From NCBI RefSeq assembly GCF_024509555.1, contig NZ_JAMWEL010000004.1, positions 1-64,000 of the forward strand: a stretch of DNA of 64,000 nucleotides, written 5' to 3'. The DNA comes from Streptococcus suis. GTDB lineage: Bacteria; Bacillota; Bacilli; Lactobacillales; Streptococcaceae. Both the position numbers and the translations under genes were made by a program. This document shows positions 23,431-32,677 of the stretch, piece after piece (within the stretch, counting starts at the first letter, position 1; the number at the start of each line of letters is the position of its first letter). A model generated the notes under the pieces. The model made no database searches, had not been told where the DNA came from, and saw nothing but the letters and a program-made list of their open reading frames with translations.

Positions 23431-24180
23431 ATGAAGAAAACACTAGTATGTATTGGATTATGTGGCTTGCTTTTAGCAGGCTGTGGAGAAAAACAGGAAA
23501 ATACGGGAACAAACCCGTCAGGAGCTGATTTTTCAACACAATTACCTATTTTAAAAGAGAAACAAGACACAAGTAACGAAACTATGAATGTTCTTGCTAA
23601 CGCCCCTCTTGTTGTGGTTAATGCCACTCCACCAGCAGATGAGACGCAAAAAGGACATAAGATTCATGCTGCCAACAATGGTGTTGCAGAGAAGGATGAA
23701 GCTGGGAACATCAAGGAATATTTCCGTTACTATGATGTTCCTGCCAATTGGACTATCAATGCTGAGAACACAGAAGATGAAACTGTGGCTGCAGTCTATG
23801 ATGTAAAAGTTGATTCTAGCAACTTTATGGTCCAGCTTTACAACATCAATGCTTTCAACAAATCTCCTCTTGAAGAGGGGCGTAATATGACACCGGAAGA
23901 ATTGGAGGCTCGTATGGCTGAAACCAACCATTCCTTTGTTGAAAAAACCATTGTTACCATTAATGGTCAAGAATGGCAGGTGGGTCGTCAAATTATGAAG
24001 GATCAAAAAATGGCTCGTATTACCTTCTACCGTATGGAATCGACAGGTGCCTATGATGATTCAGTTGTCGTTGGTTCCATTTATTACTCTCTAGATCCAG
24101 GTTTGGACAAGGACCGTACTAACCTTAAGAAAACAATTGGCGAGCTCAAGGACGTTTTGTACAATATTTCTAAGAAGTAA
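23431..24180 (+). CDS. Putative lipoprotein of unknown function
   Basis: 249 residues beginning with a lipoprotein signal peptide (LLLAGC, acylated Cys near residue 20), so it should be anchored outside the membrane. The rest is soluble and acidic with no motif I recognise. It starts 11 nt after polA, with AAAGGA as ribosome binding site, so co-transcription with polA is likely. The family function is unknown to me. Confidence 0.85.
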   Translation: MKKTLVCIGLCGLLLAGCGEKQENTGTNPSGADFSTQLPILKEKQDTSNETMNVLANAPLVVVNATPPADETQKGHKIHAANNGVAEKDEAGNIKEYFRYYDVPANWTINAENTEDETVAAVYDVKVDSSNFMVQLYNINAFNKSPLEEGRNMTPEELEARMAETNHSFVEKTIVTINGQEWQVGRQIMKDQKMARITFYRMESTGAYDDSVVVGSIYYSLDPGLDKDRTNLKKTIGELKDVLYNISKK

Positions 24181-24203
24181 AGTTAGCTAGAATGAGGTAG
24201 CAG

Positions 24204-24470
24204 ATGGTAGACTGGTTGAAGACTAGAACCTATGGTCAGCAATTTTGGGTTGGATTTGGGTTTTGTCTATTAGGTATGGTATTAGCCAGGGTTACTAAAA
24301 TCAATTACCTGGCCAATCTCGGTTGTGCCTCCTATGCTGTCTTGATGTTTGTATTTCCAAAACTACCCAATCGGACACGGCTGACAGAAAAGGAAGGGAA
24401 GACCATTCGCTTGGTGGCAATCCTTGCACTTGTTTTATTTCTATTTATCTTTCGATTTGATGTATCCTAA
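24204..24470 (+). CDS. Small integral membrane protein
   Basis: 88 residues with three hydrophobic segments (roughly 12-32, 38-50 and 68-85) separated by short polar loops. No catalytic motif is visible. It lies 23 nt after the lipoprotein gene and 11 nt before the CoA-binding protein gene, in the same apparent operon. Function unknown. Confidence 0.75.
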   Translation: MVDWLKTRTYGQQFWVGFGFCLLGMVLARVTKINYLANLGCASYAVLMFVFPKLPNRTRLTEKEGKTIRLVAILALVLFLFIFRFDVS

Positions 24471-24481
24471 AGGAGAAAGCT

Positions 24482-24916
24482 ATGACCTATTCATTTCAAA
24501 ATCCTAGTCAAGCTGTCATTTTTGACTACTTGAAACAATCTAAAACTATTGCAGTCGTTGGTTTATCTAGCCGTGAAGAAACTGCGGCCTATCGGGTATC
24601 AAAGCTTATGCAAGAAGCAGGCTACAAGATTATTCCTGTCAATCCAAGGGCAGTAGGCGAGACCATCCTAGGAGAGCAGGTCTATGCTAGCCTCTTGGAA
24701 ATCGACCAACCAATCGACATCGTTGATGTCTTCCGTCGGTCTGAGTTTCTGCCAGATGTAGCGCGTGAATTTGTTCAGACAGATGCGAAAATCTTTTGGG
24801 CTCAACTCGGTTTAGAAAGCCAAGAAGCAGAAGACATTCTACGTCAAGCAGGTCGCAATGACATTGTCATGAATAAGTGTATCAAGATTGAATATTTGGA
24901 GATGCAGGAAGTTTAA
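24482..24916 (+). CDS. CoA-binding domain protein (YccU-like)
   Basis: 144 residues forming a single Rossmann-type CoA-binding domain. The N-terminal part (TIAVVGLSSREETAAYRVS) carries the nucleotide-binding loop. The conserved segments IIPVNPRAVGETILG and IDIVDVFRRSEFLPDV match the stand-alone family related to the succinyl-CoA synthetase alpha subunit N-domain. Members bind CoA but their cellular role is not established. Overlapping context and the AAAGGAG ribosome binding site support co-expression with the polA group. Confidence 0.88.
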   Translation: MTYSFQNPSQAVIFDYLKQSKTIAVVGLSSREETAAYRVSKLMQEAGYKIIPVNPRAVGETILGEQVYASLLEIDQPIDIVDVFRRSEFLPDVAREFVQTDAKIFWAQLGLESQEAEDILRQAGRNDIVMNKCIKIEYLEMQEV

Positions 24917-24940
24917 GGTTATAAAATAGGAGGTTTTGTG

Positions 24941-25750
24941 ATGAAATTGCCTATGAAATATGTAATTTACTTGGGATTATCGGTGGTCATGTTGGTCACC
25001 TTACTAGCCTGTTCTAGCCAGACTAGGTCTGTCGATACTACCTCTTCAACTACTAGCAGTTCTACTAAAATCAGTTCCTCAACCAGCACTTCAACGAACT
25101 CGACCAGCTCGTCAACCACAAGCTCAACTATGAGTTCAGCGACAAGCACCAGTCCTAGTAGCAGCTTAGTTACTGAAAGCTCTAGTCAAACCCAAACCAG
25201 TCAATCTGAGGAAAGTAGTCAAGTAGTTCCACCTAGCCAACCCACTCTTCACCCCAATTATCAAGCAATCTTAAATACCTATAGTAAGTGGATAAGAGTG
25301 TTGAGAAGTGGCGGAACTTTTGATGATCCAACGGTGGAAGAGGGCTACCTAAAAAATATCGACCCCTCTGTTGCATTTTATTATGCCTTGCATGATATTG
25401 ACGGAAATGGTCAGTTAGAACTCCTGCTTGCAACTGGTGGAAATCACAAGTTTATTTTCTCCATTTGGGGAAATGAATCCTACCCAACTCGCTTGGTTTC
25501 TTCCGAAAATGTTCGAGTATATGTAGATATTTTTGATAATGGTCTAATCAGCAGCTTCTTTTTGGACGGCTATCGGCCAGAAAGTCATGGAACTATCTAT
25601 CGCCTGGCTACTGATGGAAGTCAGGCCTATACAGTTGGAACTTTTATTCTAAATACTCATACAGGTCAAATTACTTCTGATGGACCAGAAGTCCTGCCAG
25701 AAAGAAGTACGGCTATTCAAGATGTTTTGAATTGGCAATTATTACAATAA
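24941..25750 (+). CDS. Putative lipoprotein with Ser/Thr-rich linker
   Basis: 269 residues. A lipobox (TLLAC, Cys near residue 25) is followed by about 70 residues made almost only of Ser and Thr, a likely wall-spanning spacer. The C-terminal domain (about 105-269) contains YALHDIDGNGQLELLLATGG, resembling an FG-GAP/EF-hand-like D-x-D-G-N-G-x-x-E loop that may bind calcium. The ATG at 24941 is preferred over the GTG at 24938 because AGGAGG lies at the better distance (7 nt). Function unknown; an extracellular binding role is only a guess. Confidence 0.82.
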   Translation: MKLPMKYVIYLGLSVVMLVTLLACSSQTRSVDTTSSTTSSSTKISSSTSTSTNSTSSSTTSSTMSSATSTSPSSSLVTESSSQTQTSQSEESSQVVPPSQPTLHPNYQAILNTYSKWIRVLRSGGTFDDPTVEEGYLKNIDPSVAFYYALHDIDGNGQLELLLATGGNHKFIFSIWGNESYPTRLVSSENVRVYVDIFDNGLISSFFLDGYRPESHGTIYRLATDGSQAYTVGTFILNTHTGQITSDGPEVLPERSTAIQDVLNWQLLQ

Positions 25751-25756
25751 AAATAA

Positions 25757-25785
25757 GGTCTCAGGATTGCCCTGGGCCTTTTCTT
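25757..25785 (+). terminator. Terminator after the polA-lipoprotein group
   Basis: GG-T-CTCAGG / CCTGGG-CC stem with a 5-nt loop, followed by TTTTCTT, 7 nt after the stop codon. Confidence 0.65.
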
Positions 25786-25927
25786 AAAGCTTTCTTAAAG
25801 CATTTTTAAAATAGCGATAATTGGAGATTCTTTGCTTGCCATTGAATCTTTTAATGTGCTATAATTGGAAATCACTGTGTGAAAATTGACTGAAAACCTA
25901 TGTTTTCTACGAAGAAATGAGGAAATA

Positions 25928-26413
25928 ATGAAGAAAAAAATAACAGCAGCTCTTATCGCCCTTCTAGCCTTGGCCGCAGCAGCCTATAACGCTTTCTTGC
26001 TCTTTTTCCAGACGGATACGGCAACAGAAACCACTACCAGCAGCTCCAGTCAGGTTGCAAGTAGCTCTAATCAAGTCAGTTCAAGCAGTCAAGCAGCAGG
26101 GACAAGTGAAGCAAGCTCTAGCCAATCCACAGGCTTGACAGATGGTACCTATACAGGTGCAATAACATCAACCAACCGAGGGGACTACCAGGTACAGCTG
26201 ACAGTAGCAAGTGGAGTGATCAGTGACATCTCAATTTTACAATATCCAAATGATAATCCGAGATCGCAGGAAATAAACGATAGTGCTCTGCCTACCTATA
26301 CCGCGGAAGCCATTTCCAATCAATCTGCTCAAGTCAATCAAATTTCGGGAGCAACGGAAGCCTATAATGGCTTTACAGGCTCCTTACAAGATGCCATTAA
26401 CCAAGCTTCATGA
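25928..26413 (+). CDS. Membrane-anchored FMN-binding domain protein (flavinylated carrier)
   Basis: 161 residues: one N-terminal hydrophobic anchor (about 4-28), a Ser-rich spacer (about 33-65) and an FMN-binding domain (about 68-161). The SGAT motif near the end (ISGATEAYNGF) is the usual site at which ApbE-type transferases attach FMN to Thr; the Asp commonly found before it is replaced here by Asn/Gln. The ATG at 25928 is preferred over an upstream TTG because it is preceded by GAGGA. The stop codon overlaps the next start (ATGA), so translation is coupled to the flavin transferase. The domain is expected outside the membrane and would carry electrons. Confidence 0.85.
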   Translation: MKKKITAALIALLALAAAAYNAFLLFFQTDTATETTTSSSSQVASSSNQVSSSSQAAGTSEASSSQSTGLTDGTYTGAITSTNRGDYQVQLTVASGVISDISILQYPNDNPRSQEINDSALPTYTAEAISNQSAQVNQISGATEAYNGFTGSLQDAINQAS

Positions 26414-27165
26414 TCAACATCATAAACCGAACAGTTGAAGCCATGACCCTGCCCTTTACCATTAGTCTGGCAGTAACACAAGCAAGTCAATTGGAAGATG
26501 AGTTGGAAAGTCTAAACATGGCTATACTGACTGAGCTAGAACGCTTGGAAGAGAAATTTTCAGCCTTTCGTCCAAGTTCCTTGGTATGTCGCTTTCAAGA
26601 CGGAGATAGATCAGTTTTGTTGGACCAGGAATTTCAAGAAGTTTTTGCCTTAGCAGAAATGGCTCATCAAGAAACAGAGGGGGCCTTTGATCCCTACTAT
26701 AAAGGGTGCTATGATCCAACTGGTCTGGTCAAGGGGTGGGTGATTGAAAAAATCTTTCAAAATAAACTCCATCCCTACCTCCAACATCCAGATGTTGAAG
26801 CAGTTTGCTTAAATGGAGGAGGAGATATGCAGTTTGCAACCAAGGATACAAGTGATTTTGTCTGGAAAATTGGTATCGAAAATCCTGAAAATCTACAAGA
26901 AATCCTTGCCGTATTTACAGCCAAGAATGGGGCCATTGCCACATCTGGCTACAGCAAACGAGGTCAGCATATCCAAGCCAAGAATGACCTTCAACAGATT
27001 ACATTTATGGATAGTAGTCTGACAAGAGCAGATGTCTGGGCCACGGCTGGATTAAGTATGCCAGAAAATACATTGAAGGAAGCTATTGCTCAGCAACAGC
27101 TCAGTGGCTTGTATATCAAGTCTCAACAATTACAATTTTTTCAAAAAGGAGAATTCATTTCGTGA
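26410..27165 (+). CDS. ApbE-like FAD:protein FMN transferase
   Basis: 251 residues of the ApbE family, which transfers FMN from FAD to a Thr/Ser of partner proteins in a Mg-dependent reaction. Recognisable segments are GAFDPYYKG, DPTGLVKGWVIEKI, CLNGGGDMQF, ATSGYSKRG and DVWATAGL. Two features are unusual: no signal peptide or lipobox is seen, and the protein is shorter than typical exported ApbE (300 or more residues). It starts inside the stop codon of the FMN-binding protein and its own stop overlaps the next GTG, so the three genes form one coupled unit. The natural substrate is probably the upstream SGAT-containing protein. Whether flavinylation happens inside or outside the cell is unclear. 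Confidence 0.88.
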   Translation: MINIINRTVEAMTLPFTISLAVTQASQLEDELESLNMAILTELERLEEKFSAFRPSSLVCRFQDGDRSVLLDQEFQEVFALAEMAHQETEGAFDPYYKGCYDPTGLVKGWVIEKIFQNKLHPYLQHPDVEAVCLNGGGDMQFATKDTSDFVWKIGIENPENLQEILAVFTAKNGAIATSGYSKRGQHIQAKNDLQQITFMDSSLTRADVWATAGLSMPENTLKEAIAQQQLSGLYIKSQQLQFFQKGEFIS

Positions 27166-28448
27166 TAAAGAAAAATAATTATGCTCTAGGATTAGCCTGG
27201 ATGGCCGCTTTATTCATCCTGCCATTTCCATTTATTTATACCTTCGTAACAGGCTTACCTACAGGATTCGGAGAAATGAAAATCAGTATTGCCTTAGGGA
27301 TTGTTGCCTATGTCTGGATGCTTTTGGCGATTTACATAGGTACTAAACCTAAGTGGTTAGACCGCTTGATTGGCCTACCAGCAGCCTATATGATTCACGG
27401 TATACTCAGTCTGGTGGCTATTTACTTTTCATTTATGCATAAGAATCTCTTGCCATCTTACGGCTTGATTCAACAAACTGGTAATATCGCCTTTCTCATC
27501 TTCCTGTCCTTAGCCATTTATTCAATGGTCTTCATGGCGGGCTGGTTAACATCTAGAATTCGTTTCCTCGCTAACCTAAAACGCAAACTGGAAACAACCT
27601 TTAAACACGAAGTATCTGTATGGCTCCATCGTTTGAACTTGTTGGCAACATTCTTGATTTTTGTCCATGTCCAGTTGATTGATTATATCCGTGCAAATAC
27701 TAGCTTTATGACGGTCTTCTACTTAGCTTCTGGTTTTGTATTCCTGTCATATCTCTGGGCCAAATTCAATCCAAATGCAAAAGGGTATATGGCCAAATTG
27801 GTTGCAAATCAAGAGATTGCTGAAAATATCCGTGAGTTACAGATTCAGCTACCAAAAGGCAAGGCTTCTAAAATGAGAGCGGGAGACTTCGTCTTTATCT
27901 CTTTCCCAGGTGCAAAAGGTTTAGCTGAGCCCCATCCTTTCTCTATTGTCAATGCCCCTGATGACAGGGATCAGATTACATTAGCTATTCGTGGAGATGG
28001 GGACTTTACTCGTACCTTACAAACTGTTGCAGCTCCAGCTCGTGTTCGAGTTGATGGAGGCTACGGAATGTTTCAAACTGTCGTAGAGGATCAAGCGCCT
28101 AAGCATATCATCATGATTTCAGGTGGTATTGGAATTACGCCATTACTATCCGTGATTGATCAATTCCCAGAAATTGACATGACTGTTTTCCATGGTGCCA
28201 CTACAGAGGCAGCCTTGATCTATGGCGAAAAATTTAACTTCTGGGAATCAGAAAGAAATAATTTTAAAGCTGTCCGTAAAATTGGTGCTTTTGAAGAAGC
28301 AGAAGTCTTATCTGCCTTGCCAAATGACTTTGATGAATTGACAGTCTTAGTGTCAGGCCCGCCAGTTATGGCTCGTCACTGGATCAAGGCCTTGGCAAAA
28401 AATGGAGTGCCAAAAACACAAATCTTCTATGAAGAATTTGGTTGGTAA
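27162..28448 (+). CDS. Ferric-reductase-like transmembrane flavin oxidoreductase
   Basis: 428 residues. The N-terminal half has about six membrane segments (residues about 10-205) with paired histidines (MIHG, FMHK, WLHR, FVHV), consistent with a ferric-reductase-like heme-binding domain. The C-terminal half (about 215-428) is a ferredoxin-NADP reductase-type module with HPFSIVNAP (flavin site), GGIGITPLLS (NAD(P)H pyrophosphate loop) and a terminal EEFGW. It would move electrons from cytosolic NAD(P)H across the membrane, plausibly to the flavinylated partner. Translation begins at a GTG overlapping the apbE stop. The final acceptor (ferric iron or another oxidant) is inferred, not shown. 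Confidence 0.87.
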   Translation: MIKKNNYALGLAWMAALFILPFPFIYTFVTGLPTGFGEMKISIALGIVAYVWMLLAIYIGTKPKWLDRLIGLPAAYMIHGILSLVAIYFSFMHKNLLPSYGLIQQTGNIAFLIFLSLAIYSMVFMAGWLTSRIRFLANLKRKLETTFKHEVSVWLHRLNLLATFLIFVHVQLIDYIRANTSFMTVFYLASGFVFLSYLWAKFNPNAKGYMAKLVANQEIAENIRELQIQLPKGKASKMRAGDFVFISFPGAKGLAEPHPFSIVNAPDDRDQITLAIRGDGDFTRTLQTVAAPARVRVDGGYGMFQTVVEDQAPKHIIMISGGIGITPLLSVIDQFPEIDMTVFHGATTEAALIYGEKFNFWESERNNFKAVRKIGAFEEAEVLSALPNDFDELTVLVSGPPVMARHWIKALAKNGVPKTQIFYEEFGW

Positions 28449-28484
28449 TCCTTCAAAATGTATAAGATATATCAAAAAATGAGT

Positions 28485-28513
28485 CTGGTCTTCTTGAAGA
28501 CCAGCTTTTTTTT
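28485..28513 (+). terminator. Strong terminator after the flavin redox operon
   Basis: Perfect 9-bp stem CTGGTCTTC-TT-GAAGACCAG followed by C and eight T. Confidence 0.85.
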
Positions 28514-28522
28514 ATGGTCATT

Positions 28523-28676
28523 ATACTCAATGAAAATCAAAATCAGTTTAGGCGACGTAGAAACAGATAGCATATGTTTCTTCATATTTCAAGTGAACAG
28601 ACCGAACAACTCCACACTAGTTTTTCATTGATCTAATCAAGCCAACAAGGTCTGATCTCGATTTTTGAACGGTATT
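28523..28676. repeat. MITE-like dispersed repeat, short copy (GAAAATCAA termini)
   Basis: Starts ATACTCAATGAAAATCAAAA and ends TCGATTTTTGAACGGTATT, an imperfect terminal inverted repeat. The interior (GATAGCA, TTTCAAGT, TTTTCATTGATC, AATCAAGCCAACAA) matches the larger element at 39317-39634. It has no coding capacity. The termini resemble non-autonomous streptococcal intergenic elements. Confidence 0.6.
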
Positions 28677-28732
28677 CTTTTCTTTCTGTGTGATTGATTA
28701 GCTTTCAAGATTAAAATTTTAAAAGATTGCTT

Positions 28733-28815
28733 TAGGAAAGGATAACTTTGTGTGATAGTGTCAGTAGCCTGCACTCAAATGGCTTTATAGTTCTCAATTT
28801 TATCAAATTAGAAAT
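28733..28815. repeat. Dispersed repeat with GGATAACTTTG core, copy 2
   Basis: Shares the exact 18-mer TAGGAAAGGATAACTTTG with 13738-13755, plus weaker downstream similarity. Both copies lie near other intergenic repeats and contain no gene. Confidence 0.4.
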
Positions 28816-28871
28816 ATTTTGATTCTAATCCAGTCCACTATAGTATCTATTGAAAAATAAGCATATAGTAC

Positions 28872-29030
28872 AAAAAAGCAGCCCAATACACAAGGTAATG
28901 GACTACTCTAAGGGGTAAAAGGGAATGGCGGAGTTGAAACAAGCTACTACACATGGCGTAAATAAAATAGAAAGGAAGGAACCTGTTTCAGCACCCATTT
29001 CTTGTAACAAGAGAATGTCGCCACCCCCAA
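28872..29030 (-). ncRNA. Candidate structured small RNA, about 160 nt
   Basis: On the minus strand an extended -10 (TGT-TATACT, 29044-29036) predicts a start near 29030. The RNA 5' end GGGGGUGGCG (29028-29019) pairs with CGCCAUUCCC (28930-28921) over 10 bp with two G-U pairs. Inside this, UGAAACA (29.0 kb side, 28990-28984) pairs with UGUUUCA (28941-28935), and UCUUG-UUA-CAAGA forms a small hairpin. A terminator (AGTCCA / TGGGCT, 28904-28880, then six T at 28877-28872) closes the unit. Short reading frames of 25-31 codons exist but lack convincing ribosome sites. It does not match tmRNA, SRP RNA or tracrRNA as I know them; 6S-like or regulatory RNA is possible. Confidence 0.5.
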
Positions 29031-29182
29031 TTAATAGTATAACATAAGACGTTAAATATTTCTAGTAATTTACATTTTCTTTTTTTTAATTATCGACAAA
29101 AATGAAAAGAATTAGGAAATATTCGGTAAATAATCAAATAAGTATGAAGATTTTGATGAAAAAAGGCCGATTTTTCATCGAC

Positions 29183-30034
29183 CTATAATGAATATAATTT
29201 TTCTGCTTGGTCTTCCAAAATCGCTTCATAAAAATGAATCTGACTAGAATAGTAATACGGATAGACGTAAAATCCTGCCAAACCAAAGGTTATGATGACG
29301 AGGATAAACCAAGCTAGAAAAGAAAAATCCAGCAAGAAACGCTTGAATTTATAGCCTCTCATCAATTTTCGACTCGATTTGATGATAGAGTAGGCACTCA
29401 TATATTCCTCACGTTCTAATTGCTCAAACAGAATACACTCTACTTGAGAGTAAGCATAATACTGGGGGATATAGATAGCAAATCCGACAATGGAACAAAC
29501 GACACCAACTAAAAATGTTAATGACAGCATTGCTAGGACGTCTTGTGGTAGGCTATTTGGTTCTGTTAGACTAGAGGCAATAATAAAAGCGATTACGATT
29601 CCTAGACTAGAGATAAGCATTGCTAGACCAAAATAGAAGAGCATTCCCCATAGAAACAATAGGAAGTTCTTAAGAAGGTAGGTCAAAAGAATTTTGCTGA
29701 ATCGAGGATGATTAAAGACAGAAAAAATATCTTTATAACTACTGGTCTTCTTTGACGTTTTTACAAGATTGAATAGGGTCAACAGTGCAGAGAGAGACAA
29801 CAGACCAAGTAGCAGACCGGAGAGGATATGGAATAGTGAGCTTGAGACCAGATAATTAGGGTTGAGAACTTGTTCAGGTGTGAGGTCGGCTAAACTTGCT
29901 GCATTGTTTCTAGCAGAAGTAAATAATTGTAGGCCAAGGGAAATGAAAACAGGGATGGCCACAAGTTGATAGATACCACTTGTTTCATTTAATGTTTGGC
30001 GAGCTTTTTCACGTATACTATAAATTGTAAACAT
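29183..30034 (-). CDS. DUF975-family integral membrane protein
   Basis: 283 residues with about five or six hydrophobic segments. The N-terminal MFTIYSIREKARQTLNETSG resembles the conserved start of DUF975 proteins (small helix, then membrane segments), and a central YYAYSQVECILFE stretch also fits. Function is unknown. A Shine-Dalgarno (TAAGGAGA on the minus strand) precedes the ATG at 30034. It is divergent from tgt, and the candidate small RNA lies downstream on the same strand under its own promoter. Confidence 0.82.
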   Translation of the reverse strand: MFTIYSIREKARQTLNETSGIYQLVAIPVFISLGLQLFTSARNNAASLADLTPEQVLNPNYLVSSSLFHILSGLLLGLLSLSALLTLFNLVKTSKKTSSYKDIFSVFNHPRFSKILLTYLLKNFLLFLWGMLFYFGLAMLISSLGIVIAFIIASSLTEPNSLPQDVLAMLSLTFLVGVVCSIVGFAIYIPQYYAYSQVECILFEQLEREEYMSAYSIIKSSRKLMRGYKFKRFLLDFSFLAWFILVIITFGLAGFYVYPYYYSSQIHFYEAILEDQAEKLYSL

Positions 30035-30189
30035 CTACATAATCTCCTTACCAAAACATTGTAACATAATTCTAAGTGACAAGAAAGTTTTTTTTTGATA
30101 GACTGGAAGATGCTGTGGCAATTGGTTGTTTTTTGTAAAGCTGACCGATTAGCTATACAAGATTAAATTCCTAGGACTGTTTTTCCTAG

Positions 30190-31344
<1,155 letters not shown>

Positions 31345-31353
31345 ACAAAATAA

Positions 31354-31385
31354 CCTCCTACAGATTTGTAGGAGGCTTGTTTTTT
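31354..31385. terminator. Bidirectional terminator between tgt and pepQ
   Basis: Perfect 9-bp stem CCTCCTACA-GATT-TGTAGGAGG followed by T-rich sequence on the plus strand; an A-rich left flank allows it to serve the convergent pepQ gene too. Confidence 0.8.
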
Positions 31386-32469
31386 ATCCTTCAAAATACA
31401 AAAGTTCTTTCGGCATCTTTGTAAAGACTTCAAAGCCGTTTTTAGTCACATAGCCACAGTCTTCAATGCGTACACCGACCTTGCCAGGAATATAGATACC
31501 AGGCTCAACAGAGAAGCACATGCCTTCCTCGATAACCAGGTCATTGCCCTCCATAATTGACGGAAACTCATGGACACTCATGCCCAGACCATGCCCAAGC
31601 CGGTGGTTGAAATACTCACCATAACCCGCCTTTTCAATGACCGAACGAGCAGCGTAGTCAATCTCTCCAGCAGTCACACCTGGCTTAATCATATTGACTG
31701 CGGCCATGTGGGCTTCAAGAGTCAGGTTGTAAATATCCTTTTTAAACTGATCAGGTTGACCGACAGCGACAGTTCTCGTCATATCAGAGGTGTAGCCCAA
31801 GGTTTCGACGCCTAGGTCGAACAATAGCAGAGCATCGTTTTCGATGCGGTTTGTTCCTGGGATACCGTGAGGGTTTGCAGCATTGTTACCTGTCAAGACC
31901 ATGGTATCGAAACTCATCTTGGAAATGCCTTGCTTTTTCATTTCAAACTCAATCTGAGCGATAATATCTGTTTCGGTCACATTAAGGGAGATATTGTCAA
32001 AGCCGACCTGCATGGCCTTGTCCGCAAACTCACCGGCAATCAGCATCTTGTCAATCTCATCACGGGACTTAATCAACTTCATGGTGTTGATTAGTGGTGT
32101 CAAATCAGAGAAAGGTTGGTCAAAAATGGACTGCAAACCGTGGTAGCGGGTTAGGTTGAGATTGTCAAACTCAGCACCGATAGCAGAGAATGGTTTCTGT
32201 GGTAGTTTACTCTTGATAATCTTCCAAGGGTTTTCAGAATCCATATAGCCAGCCACTGGGAAGTCAACGGTTGCTACCGCACGTTCCACATCCAAGGCTG
32301 GAAGGAAGAGGAGGGAATCATAGTCAGGCATGACAAAGAGCATCATGTGTCGTTCATGCGGATCGCTATGAAAACCTGTCAGGTAGTAGATGCTAATAGG
32401 GTCGGAGAAAATAGCCAAGTCCAGTTTCTTGGCTTCGAGATAGGATTTGACTTGATTTAGTTTGGACAT
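31384..32469 (-). CDS. pepQ: Xaa-Pro dipeptidase (M24 family)
   Basis: 361 residues. An N-terminal creatinase-like domain (about 1-125) precedes a pita-bread metallopeptidase domain. Metal ligands are recognisable in LLFDLGVETLGYTSDMTR (two Asp), GHGLGMSVHE (His), EEGMCFSVEPGIY (Glu) and GVRIEDCG (Glu). It cleaves dipeptides with C-terminal proline in the cytoplasm. It is divergent from ccpA, the standard arrangement in lactic acid bacteria and streptococci, and converges on tgt. Confidence 0.96.
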   Translation of the reverse strand: MSKLNQVKSYLEAKKLDLAIFSDPISIYYLTGFHSDPHERHMMLFVMPDYDSLLFLPALDVERAVATVDFPVAGYMDSENPWKIIKSKLPQKPFSAIGAEFDNLNLTRYHGLQSIFDQPFSDLTPLINTMKLIKSRDEIDKMLIAGEFADKAMQVGFDNISLNVTETDIIAQIEFEMKKQGISKMSFDTMVLTGNNAANPHGIPGTNRIENDALLLFDLGVETLGYTSDMTRTVAVGQPDQFKKDIYNLTLEAHMAAVNMIKPGVTAGEIDYAARSVIEKAGYGEYFNHRLGHGLGMSVHEFPSIMEGNDLVIEEGMCFSVEPGIYIPGKVGVRIEDCGYVTKNGFEVFTKMPKELLYFEG

Positions 32470-32588
32470 AAGGTATACCTTCCTATATTAATTGATAATC
32501 ATTATGAAATTTTCGTTTATTATATAGACTATTGTTTCAAAAAATGAAAAAAATTGCAAGTATTATCAAAAAAATCGCCGTTTTCTCT

Positions 32589-32602
32589 TGAAAGTGGTTT
32601 CA
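32589..32602. promoter_or_regulatory. cre-like operator in the ccpA promoter
   Basis: TGAAAGTGGTTTCA matches the catabolite-responsive element consensus TGWAANCGNTNWCA at 13 of 14 positions. It ends 13 nt before the TATAAT at 32616-32621, so a bound CcpA would cover the -35 region and repress its own gene. It sits in the shared ccpA/pepQ regulatory region. Confidence 0.65.
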
Positions 32603-32677
32603 AAAAGTGATAAACTATAATGGAGTGAAAGCGTAATTTTCATAGAAATAGAATAATATTGAAAGGAAGTAACAGGT

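Noticed and set aside
23551..24006. A 151-codon minus-strand frame opposite the first lipoprotein
   Set aside because: No ribosome site or family similarity; the plus-strand lipoprotein has a clear signal peptide and operon context.
28920..29020. Small peptides of 25-31 residues within the candidate RNA, considered as type I toxins
   Set aside because: They lack spaced ribosome binding sites and the Fst-like hydrophobic pattern; the helices explain the conservation-like structure better.
30133..30159. Promoter TTGTAA / TATACA before tgt
   Set aside because: The 15-nt spacing and weak match make it uncertain, so it was not listed as a feature.
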